Part shown: in pieces, positions 35,873 through 45,641 of the stretch | Position numbering within the stretch: the stretch's first letter is position 1 | Layout: every line of letters begins with the position of its first letter | Source: Chlamydia pneumoniae TW-183 | GTDB lineage: Bacteria > Chlamydiota > Chlamydiia > Chlamydiales > Chlamydiaceae | Reading direction: 5' to 3' | Length of the DNA stretch: 64,000 nt | Assembly (NCBI RefSeq): GCF_000007205.1 | Contig: NC_005043.1 | Span: 868,001-932,000, forward strand | Notes under the pieces: model-generated | Database searches by the model: none | The model's input: only the letters and a program-made list of their open reading frames with translations | Told to the model about the DNA's origin: nothing | Position numbers and translations under genes: made by a program

Positions 35873-36045
35873 TTAAGACTTTGCTAAGAGCTCAATAGCA
35901 TGTGAACCTACTGATCCTGCTCTGCTTCTTGAACTGTAGATATGTATTCTAAAATACGTAGCTACGGATTCACATCAAACTCATAATGACAAAAATAGAT
36001 AAATTTGGGGAGGAATATTCTTGAATATCGAGATCAGAAATTCTC

Positions 36046-38019
36046 TTAGAACAAATAGAGAAGCTGTTCTTTGCAAGCTTGCATTGCATCGCGGTATTTC
36101 GCAGCTTCGTTGAATCGAAATTCTTTAGCAGCACGTTGCATGAGAGCTTCGTATTTCTTAATTTGCTCTTCAAGATCTTCTTTAGATAGGGGGCGTTGAG
36201 ATTCCTTGGGAGACTCCGAGTCTTTAGAGGTTTGTAGAATAGGATTGGCAAAAATAGCTTTTATAATGGGCTTAGGAACAATATTGTGCTCTTTATTGTA
36301 ATCTAACTGTATCTGACGCCGGCGTTCGGTCTCTCGAAGAGTCTCCTCTATAGAACGGGTTTTTTGATCAGCATAGAAAATGACTTTACCATTGATATTC
36401 CTAGCAGCTCTTCCACAAAACTGAATCAGAGATGACGTGCTTCTTAAAAAGCCCTCTTTGTCAGCATCTAAGATCGCAACTAAAGAGACCTCGGGAAGAT
36501 CGAGTCCTTCACGTAGGAGATTGACTCCAATCAATACGTCAATAACGCCCGAGCGTAGGTCTGTAAGGATTTGCGTGCGTTCTGCAGTTTCTATTCCAGA
36601 ATGCAAGTATGCCGCAGGGATCTCTAATTCTGAAAGAAAACCCGCCATATCTTCGGCAAGTTTCTTTGTTATAGAAATCACTAGGATTTTTTCATGTTTC
36701 TGAGACAGCCGCAAACGAATTTCTTCAAGAAGATCATCCACTTGTCCTGTAGCAGGACGGATTTCAGGCATAGGATCGGGGATCCCCGTCGGGCGGATGA
36801 TTTGTTGTACAATATGACCTGAGCTCTCTTGGACTTCCGTATCACCTGGTGTTGCAGAGACATAGATGACTTTACGAAAGTACTTCTGGGCTTCTTCATA
36901 GGTTAGCGGGCGGTTATCGAAGGCTGAGGGGAGACGGAATCCATATTCTACTAAAGATTGCTTCCGAGATTGGTCTCCACGATACATAGCACGTATTTGA
37001 GGTAGTGTTTGATGAGACTCATCGATAATAAGGAGAAAGTCCTCAGGAAAATAATCTAAGAGGCACGTAGGCGGTGCTCCTGGGGGCGCCCCTGTAAAAT
37101 GCCGTGAATAGTTTTCTATGCCCTTGCAGAATCCGATTTCCTTGATCATCTCAATGTCATGAGTCGTACGATGGAAAATGCGGTCCTTTTCTATAGGACG
37201 GTCGTCAAAAAAGGCCATGCGCTCTTCTAACTCTTCCTGAATGGTTCGGATCGCTTGCTCGCGAATTGCCTCAGGAATGACGTAATGAGATCCAGGATAT
37301 AAAGTAGCCGAAGGGACACTTTCCTTGGGAATCATAGTGAGGGGATCGCTGTATTCTATGGAGGTAAGGGTGTCATTTAGAAATTCTAATCTTAGGGCAA
37401 GTTCACTTTCGTATGCAGGGAAAATATCGATTACACTCCCACGCTCTCGAAATGCACTTCTCTGTGGGATGGGAGATGCTTGATAGTGCATTTTAACAAG
37501 CTGAGCTGTCAGGATATTCCTAGGGTACTCTTTCCCTACCTCTAAGACTAACGCCATGGATGTATAGTTTTCAGGAGAACCAATACCATAAATGCAAGAT
37601 ACTGAGGAAACGATTAAAGTGTCTCGGCGCTCTAAAATAGACCGTGTTGCTGATAAACGTAACTTATCGATTTCATCATTGATAAGGAGGCTTTTTTCTA
37701 TATAGGTATCACTACGGGCAATATAGGCCTCAGGTTGATAGTAATCGTAGTAAGAGATGAAATACTCAACGGCATTATTAGGGAAAAATTCACGAAATTC
37801 TTGATACAGCTGAGCAGCTAGCGTTTTGTTATGGGCTAAAACCAGGGTAGGGAGATTTACGTTGGCAACAACATTCGCAATAGTGAATGTCTTCCCAGAA
37901 CCTGTAGTTCCAAGAAGTACTTGTGATTTTACCTGATTACGCACACCCGCAGACAGCCGAGCAATCGCCTCTGGCTGGTCGCCGCAAGGAGCAAAAGGAG
38001 CATGAAGTTGGAATGTCAT
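36046..38019 (-). CDS. uvrB: Excinuclease ABC subunit B
   Basis: The damage-verification helicase of nucleotide excision repair; it partners with UvrA and UvrC. 657 residues. Walker [16 protein letters not shown] is near residue 40. The beta-hairpin region [20 protein letters not shown] is near 95. Helicase motifs [26 protein letters not shown] and [16 protein letters not shown] follow. The C-terminal UVR domain ([18 protein letters not shown]) binds UvrC. It is the last gene of the thrS-to-uvrB operon, 8 bp after trpS. Confidence 0.97.
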   Translation of the reverse strand: MTFQLHAPFAPCGDQPEAIARLSAGVRNQVKSQVLLGTTGSGKTFTIANVVANVNLPTLVLAHNKTLAAQLYQEFREFFPNNAVEYFISYYDYYQPEAYIARSDTYIEKSLLINDEIDKLRLSATRSILERRDTLIVSSVSCIYGIGSPENYTSMALVLEVGKEYPRNILTAQLVKMHYQASPIPQRSAFRERGSVIDIFPAYESELALRLEFLNDTLTSIEYSDPLTMIPKESVPSATLYPGSHYVIPEAIREQAIRTIQEELEERMAFFDDRPIEKDRIFHRTTHDIEMIKEIGFCKGIENYSRHFTGAPPGAPPTCLLDYFPEDFLLIIDESHQTLPQIRAMYRGDQSRKQSLVEYGFRLPSAFDNRPLTYEEAQKYFRKVIYVSATPGDTEVQESSGHIVQQIIRPTGIPDPMPEIRPATGQVDDLLEEIRLRLSQKHEKILVISITKKLAEDMAGFLSELEIPAAYLHSGIETAERTQILTDLRSGVIDVLIGVNLLREGLDLPEVSLVAILDADKEGFLRSTSSLIQFCGRAARNINGKVIFYADQKTRSIEETLRETERRRQIQLDYNKEHNIVPKPIIKAIFANPILQTSKDSESPKESQRPLSKEDLEEQIKKYEALMQRAAKEFRFNEAAKYRDAMQACKEQLLYLF

Positions 38020-38027
38020 AGTAAAAA

Positions 38028-39062
38028 TTATTTAAGCAATGAGCGCCATTTATGGCTAAACCCAAATTTGTCATGAACTTCTTCCATAGTGACTTTGGCT
38101 ACTTCACGCATTTTATGCGTGCCATCCTCTAAGACGTTTTGTAATGCCAGAGGCTTGGATAGAAATTCTGAGCGTCTTTCTTTTATGGGTTTTAAAAAGT
38201 GAATCAGCTCTTCAGCAAGGCGTGCTTTTACTTCGATGTCTTTAATGCAACCTTGACGATAGCGTGCTTTAAACTCTTCAACCTCATCTTTATGGGGATT
38301 GAAGATGTCATGATAAATAAAGAGGGGATTTCCTTCAACTCGACCTGGTGTGGTTGCTCGAATCCGGTTGGGATCCGTGTACATCTTACGGACTTTCTCA
38401 GTAATTGTAGCGTCGCTATCGGAAAGATAGATCGCGTTGTTCGCGGACTTACTCATTTTCCCTTGCCCGTCAATTCCTACAAGAGAGGTAAGCTCGCCTT
38501 GTAGTACCTCGGGCTCTGGAAATACCTGCCCATACAGACGGTTGAAATTTCTAGCGATATCCCGGGTGAGCTCCACATGCGCTTCATTGTCTTTCCCTAC
38601 AGGGACAAACTGTGCTTTCGCTAGAAGAATATCCGCACTTTGTAAAATAGGGTACCCAATAAGACCATAAGAAAGACTTCCCTCCTCGATTGAGGCATTT
38701 CGGGCCATATCTTTGAGGCTGGGAATGCCCATCACTCTATTGATTGAGATGAGCATCGAAAATAGGAGATGTAACTCGTAGATCTCAGGGATCGCAGATT
38801 GTAGGTAAATTATAGATTTCGTTGGATCAATCCCTACACTTAGCCAATCAGCAAGAACTTCATAGATGTGGTTATCTACATCTAAAACCTCTTCCTTGCG
38901 GATTTTTGTAGTTAGGGTGTGGAGATCGGCAATAATAAAAAAGCAATCGTACTCAGGGCTATTTTGAAGTTCTAATCGGTTTTTTATAGAACCAACCCAA
39001 TGCCCTAAATGGAGTTTCCCTGTGGGACGATCCCCGGTAAGTACGCGCTTTTTTTTATTCAT
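38028..39062 (-). CDS. trpS: Tryptophanyl-tRNA synthetase
   Basis: Class I aminoacyl-tRNA synthetase, 344 residues. The HIGH-type motif is [11 protein letters not shown] (about 16-26) and the KMSKS loop is [12 protein letters not shown] (about 200). The segment [10 protein letters not shown] marks it as TrpRS, with [17 protein letters not shown] following. The short class length fits TrpRS rather than TyrRS. It lies 8 bp from both the CT584-like gene upstream and uvrB downstream. Confidence 0.96.
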
Positions 39063-39070
39063 GACGTCCG

Positions 39071-39625
39071 CTATTGAAGTGCTTTAGTTAGCTCATCAAA
39101 GTGATTTTTTAATGATGTAATTTCTTCTTGAATTTCCTGAAGATTTTTCTCTCCAACAGGATTCTTTTGTGCTTCTAAAAGTCTTGCTAGTAAATGACGA
39201 ATCAAGTGGCAGGTATTCTGCACATCAGTCATCAATAAGAACTCTTGACCATCGACACGAGCTAATCGATTTAAGAAAATACAACGCTCTTGTTGGGTAA
39301 GCATATCTGAAGTGATGAAATTAATAAATTCCCCGCGTTCATGGATGTCTTTAGCGACACGAATAGGCATCATAAATTCGGCAATTAAACTATGCGCAGC
39401 TTGCTTTTGCTGAGGAGCAAGTTCTTGTGTTAACTTGCCATTAATTAACATCTCGAAAAAGAAATTTGCAATCTCTTGCTGACCATTGGCACAGTTGAAA
39501 ACGACATTTTGAAATTCTCGAAAGGTTGTGTAACCAATAGGAGTAGCAAAAATTCTTTTTAAATTTCCTTCAAGAAGGAGAAAAACGTTGTCTTCAAGCT
39601 CTAATGTTTTTGTCTTTGCTGCCAT
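39071..39625 (-). CDS. Conserved chlamydial protein (CT584/Cpn0803-like), type III secretion-associated
   Basis: 184 residues, soluble and predicted mainly helical with an N-terminal beta part ([20 protein letters not shown]) and a C-terminal coiled-coil segment ([17 protein letters not shown]). No signal peptide. By order it is Cpn0803. That protein has a solved structure and was proposed, then disputed, as a type III needle-tip protein, and has been reported to bind phosphatidic acid. I see no motif that settles its role. It is translated 3 bp behind the CT583-like gene in the thrS operon. Confidence 0.7.
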
Positions 39626-39628
39626 AAA

Positions 39629-40381
39629 TCATACCTTTGTATCGGGAAAGAGGTTACTTTTAACTTTTTCTAGTTTTTTTATCAATTTTTCCAAAATGAT
39701 CTGCTCATCAGAAGAGAGACTCGTACACTTAGTTAGTATTTGAGAGCCTTTGGTAAGCATAGCAAGAGCCTGCTTTACTGGTGATGTTTTTCTACAATCT
39801 GTCTCAACTAAGGGGAACTCTTTGCGAATGCGATCTAAAAGCTCGCTTTTTCTTTCCCCTCGGTAGTTTCGGATAATCTCTTCTTTTTTTTCTTGGGGCC
39901 CTTGACGAGATGCTAAAGTATAGACAGCTTGTCTAGGCATCTTTTCCATCTCTATTTTTAAAGGTTCAGGAAGAAGGGTAAAGAGTTCGTAGTAAACTAA
40001 AAAATTATAGGGGGTTTGTCTATTCCCATAGGTTAAGAGAAGCCAAGAAGAAAAAGCACCTTCACGATAGCTTTTCAGTAAATCACGGACTTTTGTGATG
40101 CGCTCCCCATGTAAAAGGACAGATTGATGATGGATTTGCTTCACTTCAGCAGAAAGAGTACAGAGCTGGGTAAGATCAGGTTCTTCAATCTGTTCTCGAA
40201 AGTTGTAGTGCTGAAGCAGATGACGGAGTTGCTCTTTTTCTTTAGAGGAAAGCGTAGGATTGGAAAGGCGAACGGCAAGAGGAGAGGGATCTCCTTCCAT
40301 GCGTTTACGGGCAAGCGCTTCCATTTTAGTGGGAGTATTCTTTTTGAAGCGACTTTCTAAGAGCGTTTTTAGATTCCCCAT
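39629..40381 (-). CDS. pGP6-D-like protein (CT583-like)
   Basis: 250 residues, basic, helix-rich, and related to pGP6-D of the chlamydial plasmid. Recognised by placement directly after the ParA-like gene and by the overall pattern (FSSWLLLTYGNRQTPYNFLV, PRQAVYTLASRQG) that I associate with that family. Plasmid pGP6 sits beside pGP5 (ParA-like) in the same order, so this pair looks like a chromosomal copy of that module. The C. trachomatis protein has been reported as a type III substrate. Function unknown. Confidence 0.75.
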   Translation of the reverse strand: MGNLKTLLESRFKKNTPTKMEALARKRMEGDPSPLAVRLSNPTLSSKEKEQLRHLLQHYNFREQIEEPDLTQLCTLSAEVKQIHHQSVLLHGERITKVRDLLKSYREGAFSSWLLLTYGNRQTPYNFLVYYELFTLLPEPLKIEMEKMPRQAVYTLASRQGPQEKKEEIIRNYRGERKSELLDRIRKEFPLVETDCRKTSPVKQALAMLTKGSQILTKCTSLSSDEQIILEKLIKKLEKVKSNLFPDTKV

Positions 40382-40385
40382 AGAG

Positions 40386-41153
40386 CTAAATATCTCTTAA
40401 TAAAATTAGCAATTCTTTAGTGAGGTTGAAATAATCTTCAGAGGCACGTGCACTGGGAGATGTAGCAAAGACAGGTTTGCCATGAATCGCAGCTTCTGAA
40501 ACAGTGATGTCTCTACGTATTTTCGTATTCAATAACTTCCCGGGGAAAGTTTTGTGAATCAGCTCAGCAAATGCGGAATTGTTTTTCCCTCTGCAATTCC
40601 AAAAGGATAAGGCAACTCCTAAAATCGTTAGGGGATGTCGTGCTGAAATTCCTTGGATGAAACCAGCCAGACGTTCTAGACCTTTGACACTATAAAATTC
40701 TGGGGTAGCGCAAATAAGCGCATAATCAGCAGCAATTAGGGCAGATTCTGTAAGCCAACAAAGTGAAGGAGGAGTATCAATAATCACATAGTCGTACTTG
40801 TCTTGGACAGAACCAAGTACATATTTCAGTCTTTCATGAGAATAGCGATCCGCAGCAAGATTTCCTGACACTTCAATACGCTCTAACCAGGTGTCAGCAG
40901 GAATTAAATCCAGCTGAGTGTCTTGGATGGGTCGGATGACTTCTTGAATTTCTTTTTCGCCTTGTAACACAACAGCAAGGCTGTCATAGCAATCAGGATC
41001 TAAGCCTAATCCAGAGGTGAGATTTGCTTGAGCGTCAAAATCAATAAGCAATACCCTGGCTTGATGGTACTGGGCAAGAGCCGCACCAAGATGAAGGGTT
41101 GTTGATGTTTTTGCTGTTCCACCTTTAAAGCTGTTTACAGCGATGGTCTTCAT
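40386..41153 (-). CDS. ParA/MinD-family ATPase (CT582-like, pGP5-D relative)
   Basis: 255 residues. The deviant Walker A KGGTAKTSTTLHLGAAL starts at residue 10 and includes the signature Lys of ParA/MinD. VLLIDFDAQANLTSGLGLD is motif A', and DYVIIDTPPSL is Walker B. Such ATPases position DNA or protein complexes on the nucleoid or membrane. With no ParB visible, and the pGP6-like gene 4 bp downstream, it may be part of a two-gene module homologous to the plasmid pair pGP5-pGP6. The start is 32 bp after the thrS stop. Confidence 0.88.
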   Translation of the reverse strand: MKTIAVNSFKGGTAKTSTTLHLGAALAQYHQARVLLIDFDAQANLTSGLGLDPDCYDSLAVVLQGEKEIQEVIRPIQDTQLDLIPADTWLERIEVSGNLAADRYSHERLKYVLGSVQDKYDYVIIDTPPSLCWLTESALIAADYALICATPEFYSVKGLERLAGFIQGISARHPLTILGVALSFWNCRGKNNSAFAELIHKTFPGKLLNTKIRRDITVSEAAIHGKPVFATSPSARASEDYFNLTKELLILLRDI

Positions 41154-41185
41154 TCTTGATGCGTATCCTCAAAAATCCTTAGCAA

Positions 41186-43093
41186 CTACAATAATGCAGT
41201 TAAACTTAAAGAGTTCTTTTCTTCAAGTATAGTGTTTAAGAATCTCTCTACAGAGACATCATTAATCACTCGGTTATCTCGGGTGCGTACTGCGAGTACA
41301 TTTTCATTAATTTCATGATCTCCAAGAGTGATCATGTAATTGACCTGCATGTTTTGGGCATTGCGAATCTTTTTACTTACAGACTCACTAGAATCGTCTA
41401 AGGTGACGACTAAGCCTAAACGTTTCCACGCTTCCTCGAGCTCTTTCGCTCTAGGAATATGGCGATCAGCAACTGTGATGATACGCACTTGCTCAGGACT
41501 TAACCATAAGGGGAATCTTCCTTTGAAGTTCTCAATCAGAATTCCTAAAAAGCGTTCTATAGAACCAAAAAGAGCCCGATGTAACATCACAGGAACACTC
41601 TTAGTTCCTTGAGCTGTGGTGTATTCTAATTCGAAACGCTCTGGAAGGAACATGTCTAACTGGATGGTTCCACATTGCCATGTTCTTTGAATCGCATCTT
41701 TAACATGGATATCAATTTTAGGACCGTAAAAAGCACCTTCTCCTGGACGAACAATGAAGGGTGTCCCGGACTGAACTAATGCTCGATTTAAGGCATCTGT
41801 TGCTAGCTCCCATAGAGAATCATCCCCAATCGTATCTTTTTCTGGACGTGTGGAGAGTTCCAGGTGATACTCTAATCCAAATGTACCGTACAGTGTAGAA
41901 ACTAACTGAAGAATATTCAAAGTTTCCTCTTCGACTTGCTCTGGAGTAAGAAATACATGAGCATCATCTTGGTGGAACGCACGGACACGCATTAACCCTG
42001 AAAGGGCTCCCGAAGCTTCTTGACGATGGACATGACCAACTTCTGCTACACGTAGAGGGAACTCCTTATAACTATGCAAGCGGGTTTTATAATAGAGCAT
42101 GCATCCTGGGCAGTTCATGGGCTTAATGGCATAATCTTCATCGTCGATTTGCAGTGTGTACATGTTTGCTTTATAATTGTCCCAGTGGCCTGAAACTTCC
42201 CATAACTGACGATTCATCAACTGTGGCGTTAGGATTTCCTTATAACCCGCAGCTGTGTGCAGCTGCTTCCAATAACGAATCAATGCATCCCAAACAATCA
42301 TACCGCGAGGATGGAAGAAGGGCATTCCAGGAGAACTTTCTTGCTGAGAAAATAGATCTAACTTGGCCCCCAAAACACGGTGGTCCCGTTTTTTTGCTTC
42401 CTCAATTTGCTCTAAATGTGCTCGAAGTTCCTTAGATGTAGGAAACGAAGTTCCGTAAATACGTACTAAAGATTCTCGAGAAGGATCCCCTCGCCAATAA
42501 GCTGCAGATGTGCGTAAGACTTTAAACGCTTTTACATGAGCTGTAGAGGGAAGGTGAGGACCTCGGCAAAGATCAAAAAACTCCCCTTGGCTATAGGCAG
42601 AAATTTCTTCATTTTCAGGAAGCTCACGAATCAACTCTGTCTTAAATGGATTCTGTGGGAATTGTGCTAAAGCTTGTTGCTTATCGCCATAAGTAAAGCG
42701 AGAAATCGCAAGCTTTTCATCAACAATTTGTTTTACTGTATCTTCAATTAACGGGAAATCACTTTCGCTAATGGAAAGATTGGCAAAATCATAGTAAAAG
42801 CCATGGTCGATGACAGGGCCGATTGTAGGAATTGCATCAGGCCATAAACGCAATACGGCTTGGGCTAGAAGATGGGCAGAAGTATGAAGAAAAATTTCTC
42901 GTCCTTCGGGATCTTCGGAAGTCAGAAATACTAAGGTGTCGCCTTCGTTTAGGTGGGTGGAAAGATCTCTAGGGCGTTCGTTAATGAGAACACCAATGAA
43001 TTGATGAGAATTTTTTAATTGTTTAGCGAGTTCCGCTGCTGTAGTACCTTCGAGTACTTCATAATTTTTTTGATCACAAGTTACTTGAATCAT
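41186..43093 (-). CDS. thrS: Threonyl-tRNA synthetase
   Basis: Class II synthetase, 635 residues. The domains are TGS ([20 protein letters not shown]), the editing domain with [18 protein letters not shown], the catalytic core with the zinc Cys in [28 protein letters not shown] (motif 2) and [14 protein letters not shown] (motif 3), and the anticodon-binding tail. The frame is open from an ATG at 43111. However, a GGAGG (43105-43109) overlapping that ATG is placed 11 nt before the ATG at 43093, which also matches the usual TGS start. It heads the operon thrS-CT582-CT583-CT584-trpS-uvrB. Confidence 0.96.
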
Positions 43094-43135
43094 CTTGTTC
43101 CACGCCTCCATGTTAGGGGGACTTTCGTTGTTAGC

Positions 43136-43163
43136 ATTTTAGTGTTTTTTTTGATCAAAGCAA
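43136..43163 (-). promoter_or_regulatory. Possible thrS promoter
   Basis: On the minus strand: TTGCTT, a 16-bp spacer and TAAAAT, about 43 bp upstream of the chosen thrS start. No T-box leader is recognisable in the short untranslated region. Confidence 0.35.
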
Positions 43164-43229
43164 GAAGCTTTTTTTTATAAAAAAACTTTTATTTTTTAAT
43201 ACAAGTTCCAAAGCGCCAGGAGATTTAGA

Positions 43230-43258
43230 TTGGAACTAATAAAAACATCTTTTATACT
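43230..43258 (+). promoter_or_regulatory. Predicted promoter of the EamA transporter
   Basis: TTGGAA (43230-43235), a 17-bp spacer and TATACT (43253-43258), 34 bp ahead of the ATG at 43293. Confidence 0.5.
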
Positions 43259-43292
43259 ATCTGCTTAATAAACATTACAAACTGGTTTGCAT

Positions 43293-44204
43293 ATGTCGCT
43301 TTTTCTAGTTTTTCTTACGGCATTTATTTGGTCTTCTTCCTTCGCTCTTAGCAAACTAGTTATGAATGCTTCAGCTCCGATATTTGCTACAGGAGCTCGC
43401 ATGGTAATCGCTGGTGCGATCTTGGCTCTTGCTGCATGGTTTCGAGGCGGTTTTGTTGGTATATCGAAGAAAATATTCTTATATATCGTCCTGTTAGCTT
43501 TAACAGGTTTCTATCTTACCAATATTTTTGAGTTCATAGGATTACAAAGTCTAAGTTCATCTAAGACATGCTTTATTTATGGACTCTCTCCTCTAATGTC
43601 AGCACTTTTTTCCTATATTCAGCTGAAAGAGAAAGTGACTCTCAAAAAGGTTTTAGGATTATCCCTAGGCTTGGTGAGCTATATTTGTTACTTAACCTTT
43701 GGTGGGGGAGGAGACGATTCTCAGCCTTGGACCTGGCAAATAGGTCTTCCTGAGCTTCTAATCTTGGGGGCAGCAAGTTTAGCTTCTTTTGGCTGGACTC
43801 TTCTTAGACAAATCGAAAAGCAGTCTACGTTATCGGTCACAGCAATTAATGCATACGCGATGTTAATAGCCGGAATGCTATCAATCATGCACTCTGCAGT
43901 CGTGGAACCCTGGCGTCCTTTACCAGTGCAAGATATATCGCAGTTTCTATACGCGACTTTGGCTCTAGTGGTAATTTCTAATTTGATTTGCTACAACCTG
44001 TACGCCAAATTATTAAGAAAGTATTCTTCCACTTTCCTTTCATTTTGTAGCCTTGTCATGCCACTTTATTCAGGCTTTTATGGTTGGATATTGCTTGGGG
44101 AGAAGGGAGTCTCCTTGGGCTTGGTGTTAGCTGTAGCCTTCATGGTGGCGGGCTGTCGTCTCATCTACCATGAAGAGTTCCGACAGGGCTACATTGTTTC
44201 TTAA
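43293..44204 (+). CDS. EamA/DMT-family membrane transporter (CT580-like)
   Basis: 303 residues with about ten hydrophobic helices in two five-helix repeats, the layout of drug/metabolite transporters. The first repeat opens LTAFIWSSSFALSKLVMNAS and the second LLILGAASLASFGWTLLRQ; LGEKGVSLGLVLAVAFMVAG forms the last part. Substrate unknown; relatives move amino acids, nucleotides or metabolites. The start chosen is the ATG at 43293, because the longer frame needs a TTG 6 bp upstream. It is flanked by a promoter and a bidirectional-looking terminator, so it stands alone. Confidence 0.85.
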   Translation: MSLFLVFLTAFIWSSSFALSKLVMNASAPIFATGARMVIAGAILALAAWFRGGFVGISKKIFLYIVLLALTGFYLTNIFEFIGLQSLSSSKTCFIYGLSPLMSALFSYIQLKEKVTLKKVLGLSLGLVSYICYLTFGGGGDDSQPWTWQIGLPELLILGAASLASFGWTLLRQIEKQSTLSVTAINAYAMLIAGMLSIMHSAVVEPWRPLPVQDISQFLYATLALVVISNLICYNLYAKLLRKYSSTFLSFCSLVMPLYSGFYGWILLGEKGVSLGLVLAVAFMVAGCRLIYHEEFRQGYIVS

Positions 44205-44225
44205 AGTAAAGCCGCTTTACATGAA

Positions 44226-44254
44226 AAAGCTCGGTATCAAACCGAGCTTTTTTT
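44226..44254. terminator. Bidirectional terminator between the EamA gene and copD
   Basis: AAAGCTCGGT (44226-44235) and ACCGAGCTTT (44241-44250) form a 10-bp stem with a 5-nt loop. T's on one side and A's on the other serve both convergent genes. Confidence 0.82.
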
Positions 44255-44274
44255 GATCAGATCTCTAATTGTGA

Positions 44275-45609
44275 TTAATTAAAGATAGCAGATGTTGTTT
44301 GTGTTTGAGAGTCCGCAATATTTTGTAGTGTTTGTAAGGCAGTATTAAATGATTGCATAGCTTGCTCTTGTAATTGTCCTGCTTGTCCTGCTTGCTGACC
44401 ATAAACCGAAGACATTTGTTTCAAGACTTCTGCTTGAGCCTCTGCTTGTCCTGCTAACCGCTGATGATGGGCGACTTCTATTCCTGTCTGCCCCGCAGAA
44501 AGACCTTCAACAGCCGCTGTGAGTCCATGCATTAATTGACTCATTTGCATAGAGGAAGAAAGAGCATTTCCTGCAAATGATGCAACACGCGCTCCCTGAG
44601 TTTTCACTACGTTCATACCTCTGGAGACTTTTTCAGACCAGTTAGGTTTATTTAAGACTTCGCCAAAGAGTCCTCCTGAAGCTTTCGAAGCTCCATCAGA
44701 GGCCATTTTTGAAGCTGCTGCGGCCATATCATCGGTTAGGTTCGCTGCAGCTTTGGTGGCTGCTGATCCCGCAGAACTCGCTGCTGTTGTTGCCGCCTTG
44801 GCAGTCGAAGCCATAGTCTGTTGAACAGAAGAACTTGCAGAAGTTAAAGCTTTGGAAGCAGCACCTCCAGCAGCTGAGGCACCTGTTTCTTTGGCAAAGG
44901 AAGCAGATTTTAAAGCCGAGGTAGCTCCTTTTGCAGCAGAGAAAATACCCGCTCCTACAGAAACTGTAAATCCTACAATGTTTACAATACCACTAATCAA
45001 GGACTGTTTTGCCTGTGCTTCTGTAGCTGATGCTTGATGGTTCGCTTGCCTTTTAATAGCTTCTCCAATAGCAGGAGCGGATTCGACTTGTGACCGGATC
45101 GCTTGGTTTTGTGATTGGAATGAAGCTTTCCAAGACTCTCCGGCAGCATTGGCCATCAAGGTCATAACTAAACCGAGGAGTGCTAACGTACCCATGCCTT
45201 TTTTAAGTACAATACCATTGATGGTCTGTGCCTCAGGAGTAGGAAGGCTGGGTGAGTCATAATTATTTTGTCTTAATCCCTTAGGACCTTGTACGGCTTG
45301 TGCCGTTGCAGTTTCACTTGCGCTTGCTACCGAAGTTGAGGATTTAGATTTCCCAGATTTTTCGCTTTTTTCTCCCTTACTACTTTTAGTAGTTGAAGAT
45401 GTAGCTTCTTTTTTTCCTGTACTTTGCGCTGAAGCGTCTTGAATGAGATCCTCAAAGCCTCCAGCAGCGACTTCTGCTTGAGCCCCTTGCTTTGTTACAT
45501 TCTTAGTATCGTGACCGCTCTGAGCATTTCCTGCTTTTTGAGAGGATTGTGCCAATTGCGCAGCCAATGTGGGATCCTGACTTGAACTTCCACTAACTCC
45601 TGATGTCAT
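44275..45609 (-). CDS. copD: Type III secretion translocator CopD (Cpn0808-like)
   Basis: 444 residues. A Ser/Thr/Lys-rich N-terminus without Sec signal carries the type III export information. Two hydrophobic helices, about 140-165 (KKGMGTLALLGLVMTLMANAAG) and about 208-232 (SGIVNIVGFTVSVGAGIFSAA), are followed by a long Ala-rich coiled region with QLQEQAMQSFNTALQTLQNI at the end. This matches minor translocators of the YopD type, which insert into host membrane with CopB. It is the last gene of the sycD-CT577-copB-copD operon. By order it is Cpn0808. Confidence 0.88.
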   Translation of the reverse strand: MTSGVSGSSSQDPTLAAQLAQSSQKAGNAQSGHDTKNVTKQGAQAEVAAGGFEDLIQDASAQSTGKKEATSSTTKSSKGEKSEKSGKSKSSTSVASASETATAQAVQGPKGLRQNNYDSPSLPTPEAQTINGIVLKKGMGTLALLGLVMTLMANAAGESWKASFQSQNQAIRSQVESAPAIGEAIKRQANHQASATEAQAKQSLISGIVNIVGFTVSVGAGIFSAAKGATSALKSASFAKETGASAAGGAASKALTSASSSVQQTMASTAKAATTAASSAGSAATKAAANLTDDMAAAASKMASDGASKASGGLFGEVLNKPNWSEKVSRGMNVVKTQGARVASFAGNALSSSMQMSQLMHGLTAAVEGLSAGQTGIEVAHHQRLAGQAEAQAEVLKQMSSVYGQQAGQAGQLQEQAMQSFNTALQTLQNIADSQTQTTSAIFN

Positions 45610-45641
45610 AGCAATACATGCTCCTTTAAAAATTATTGGTT

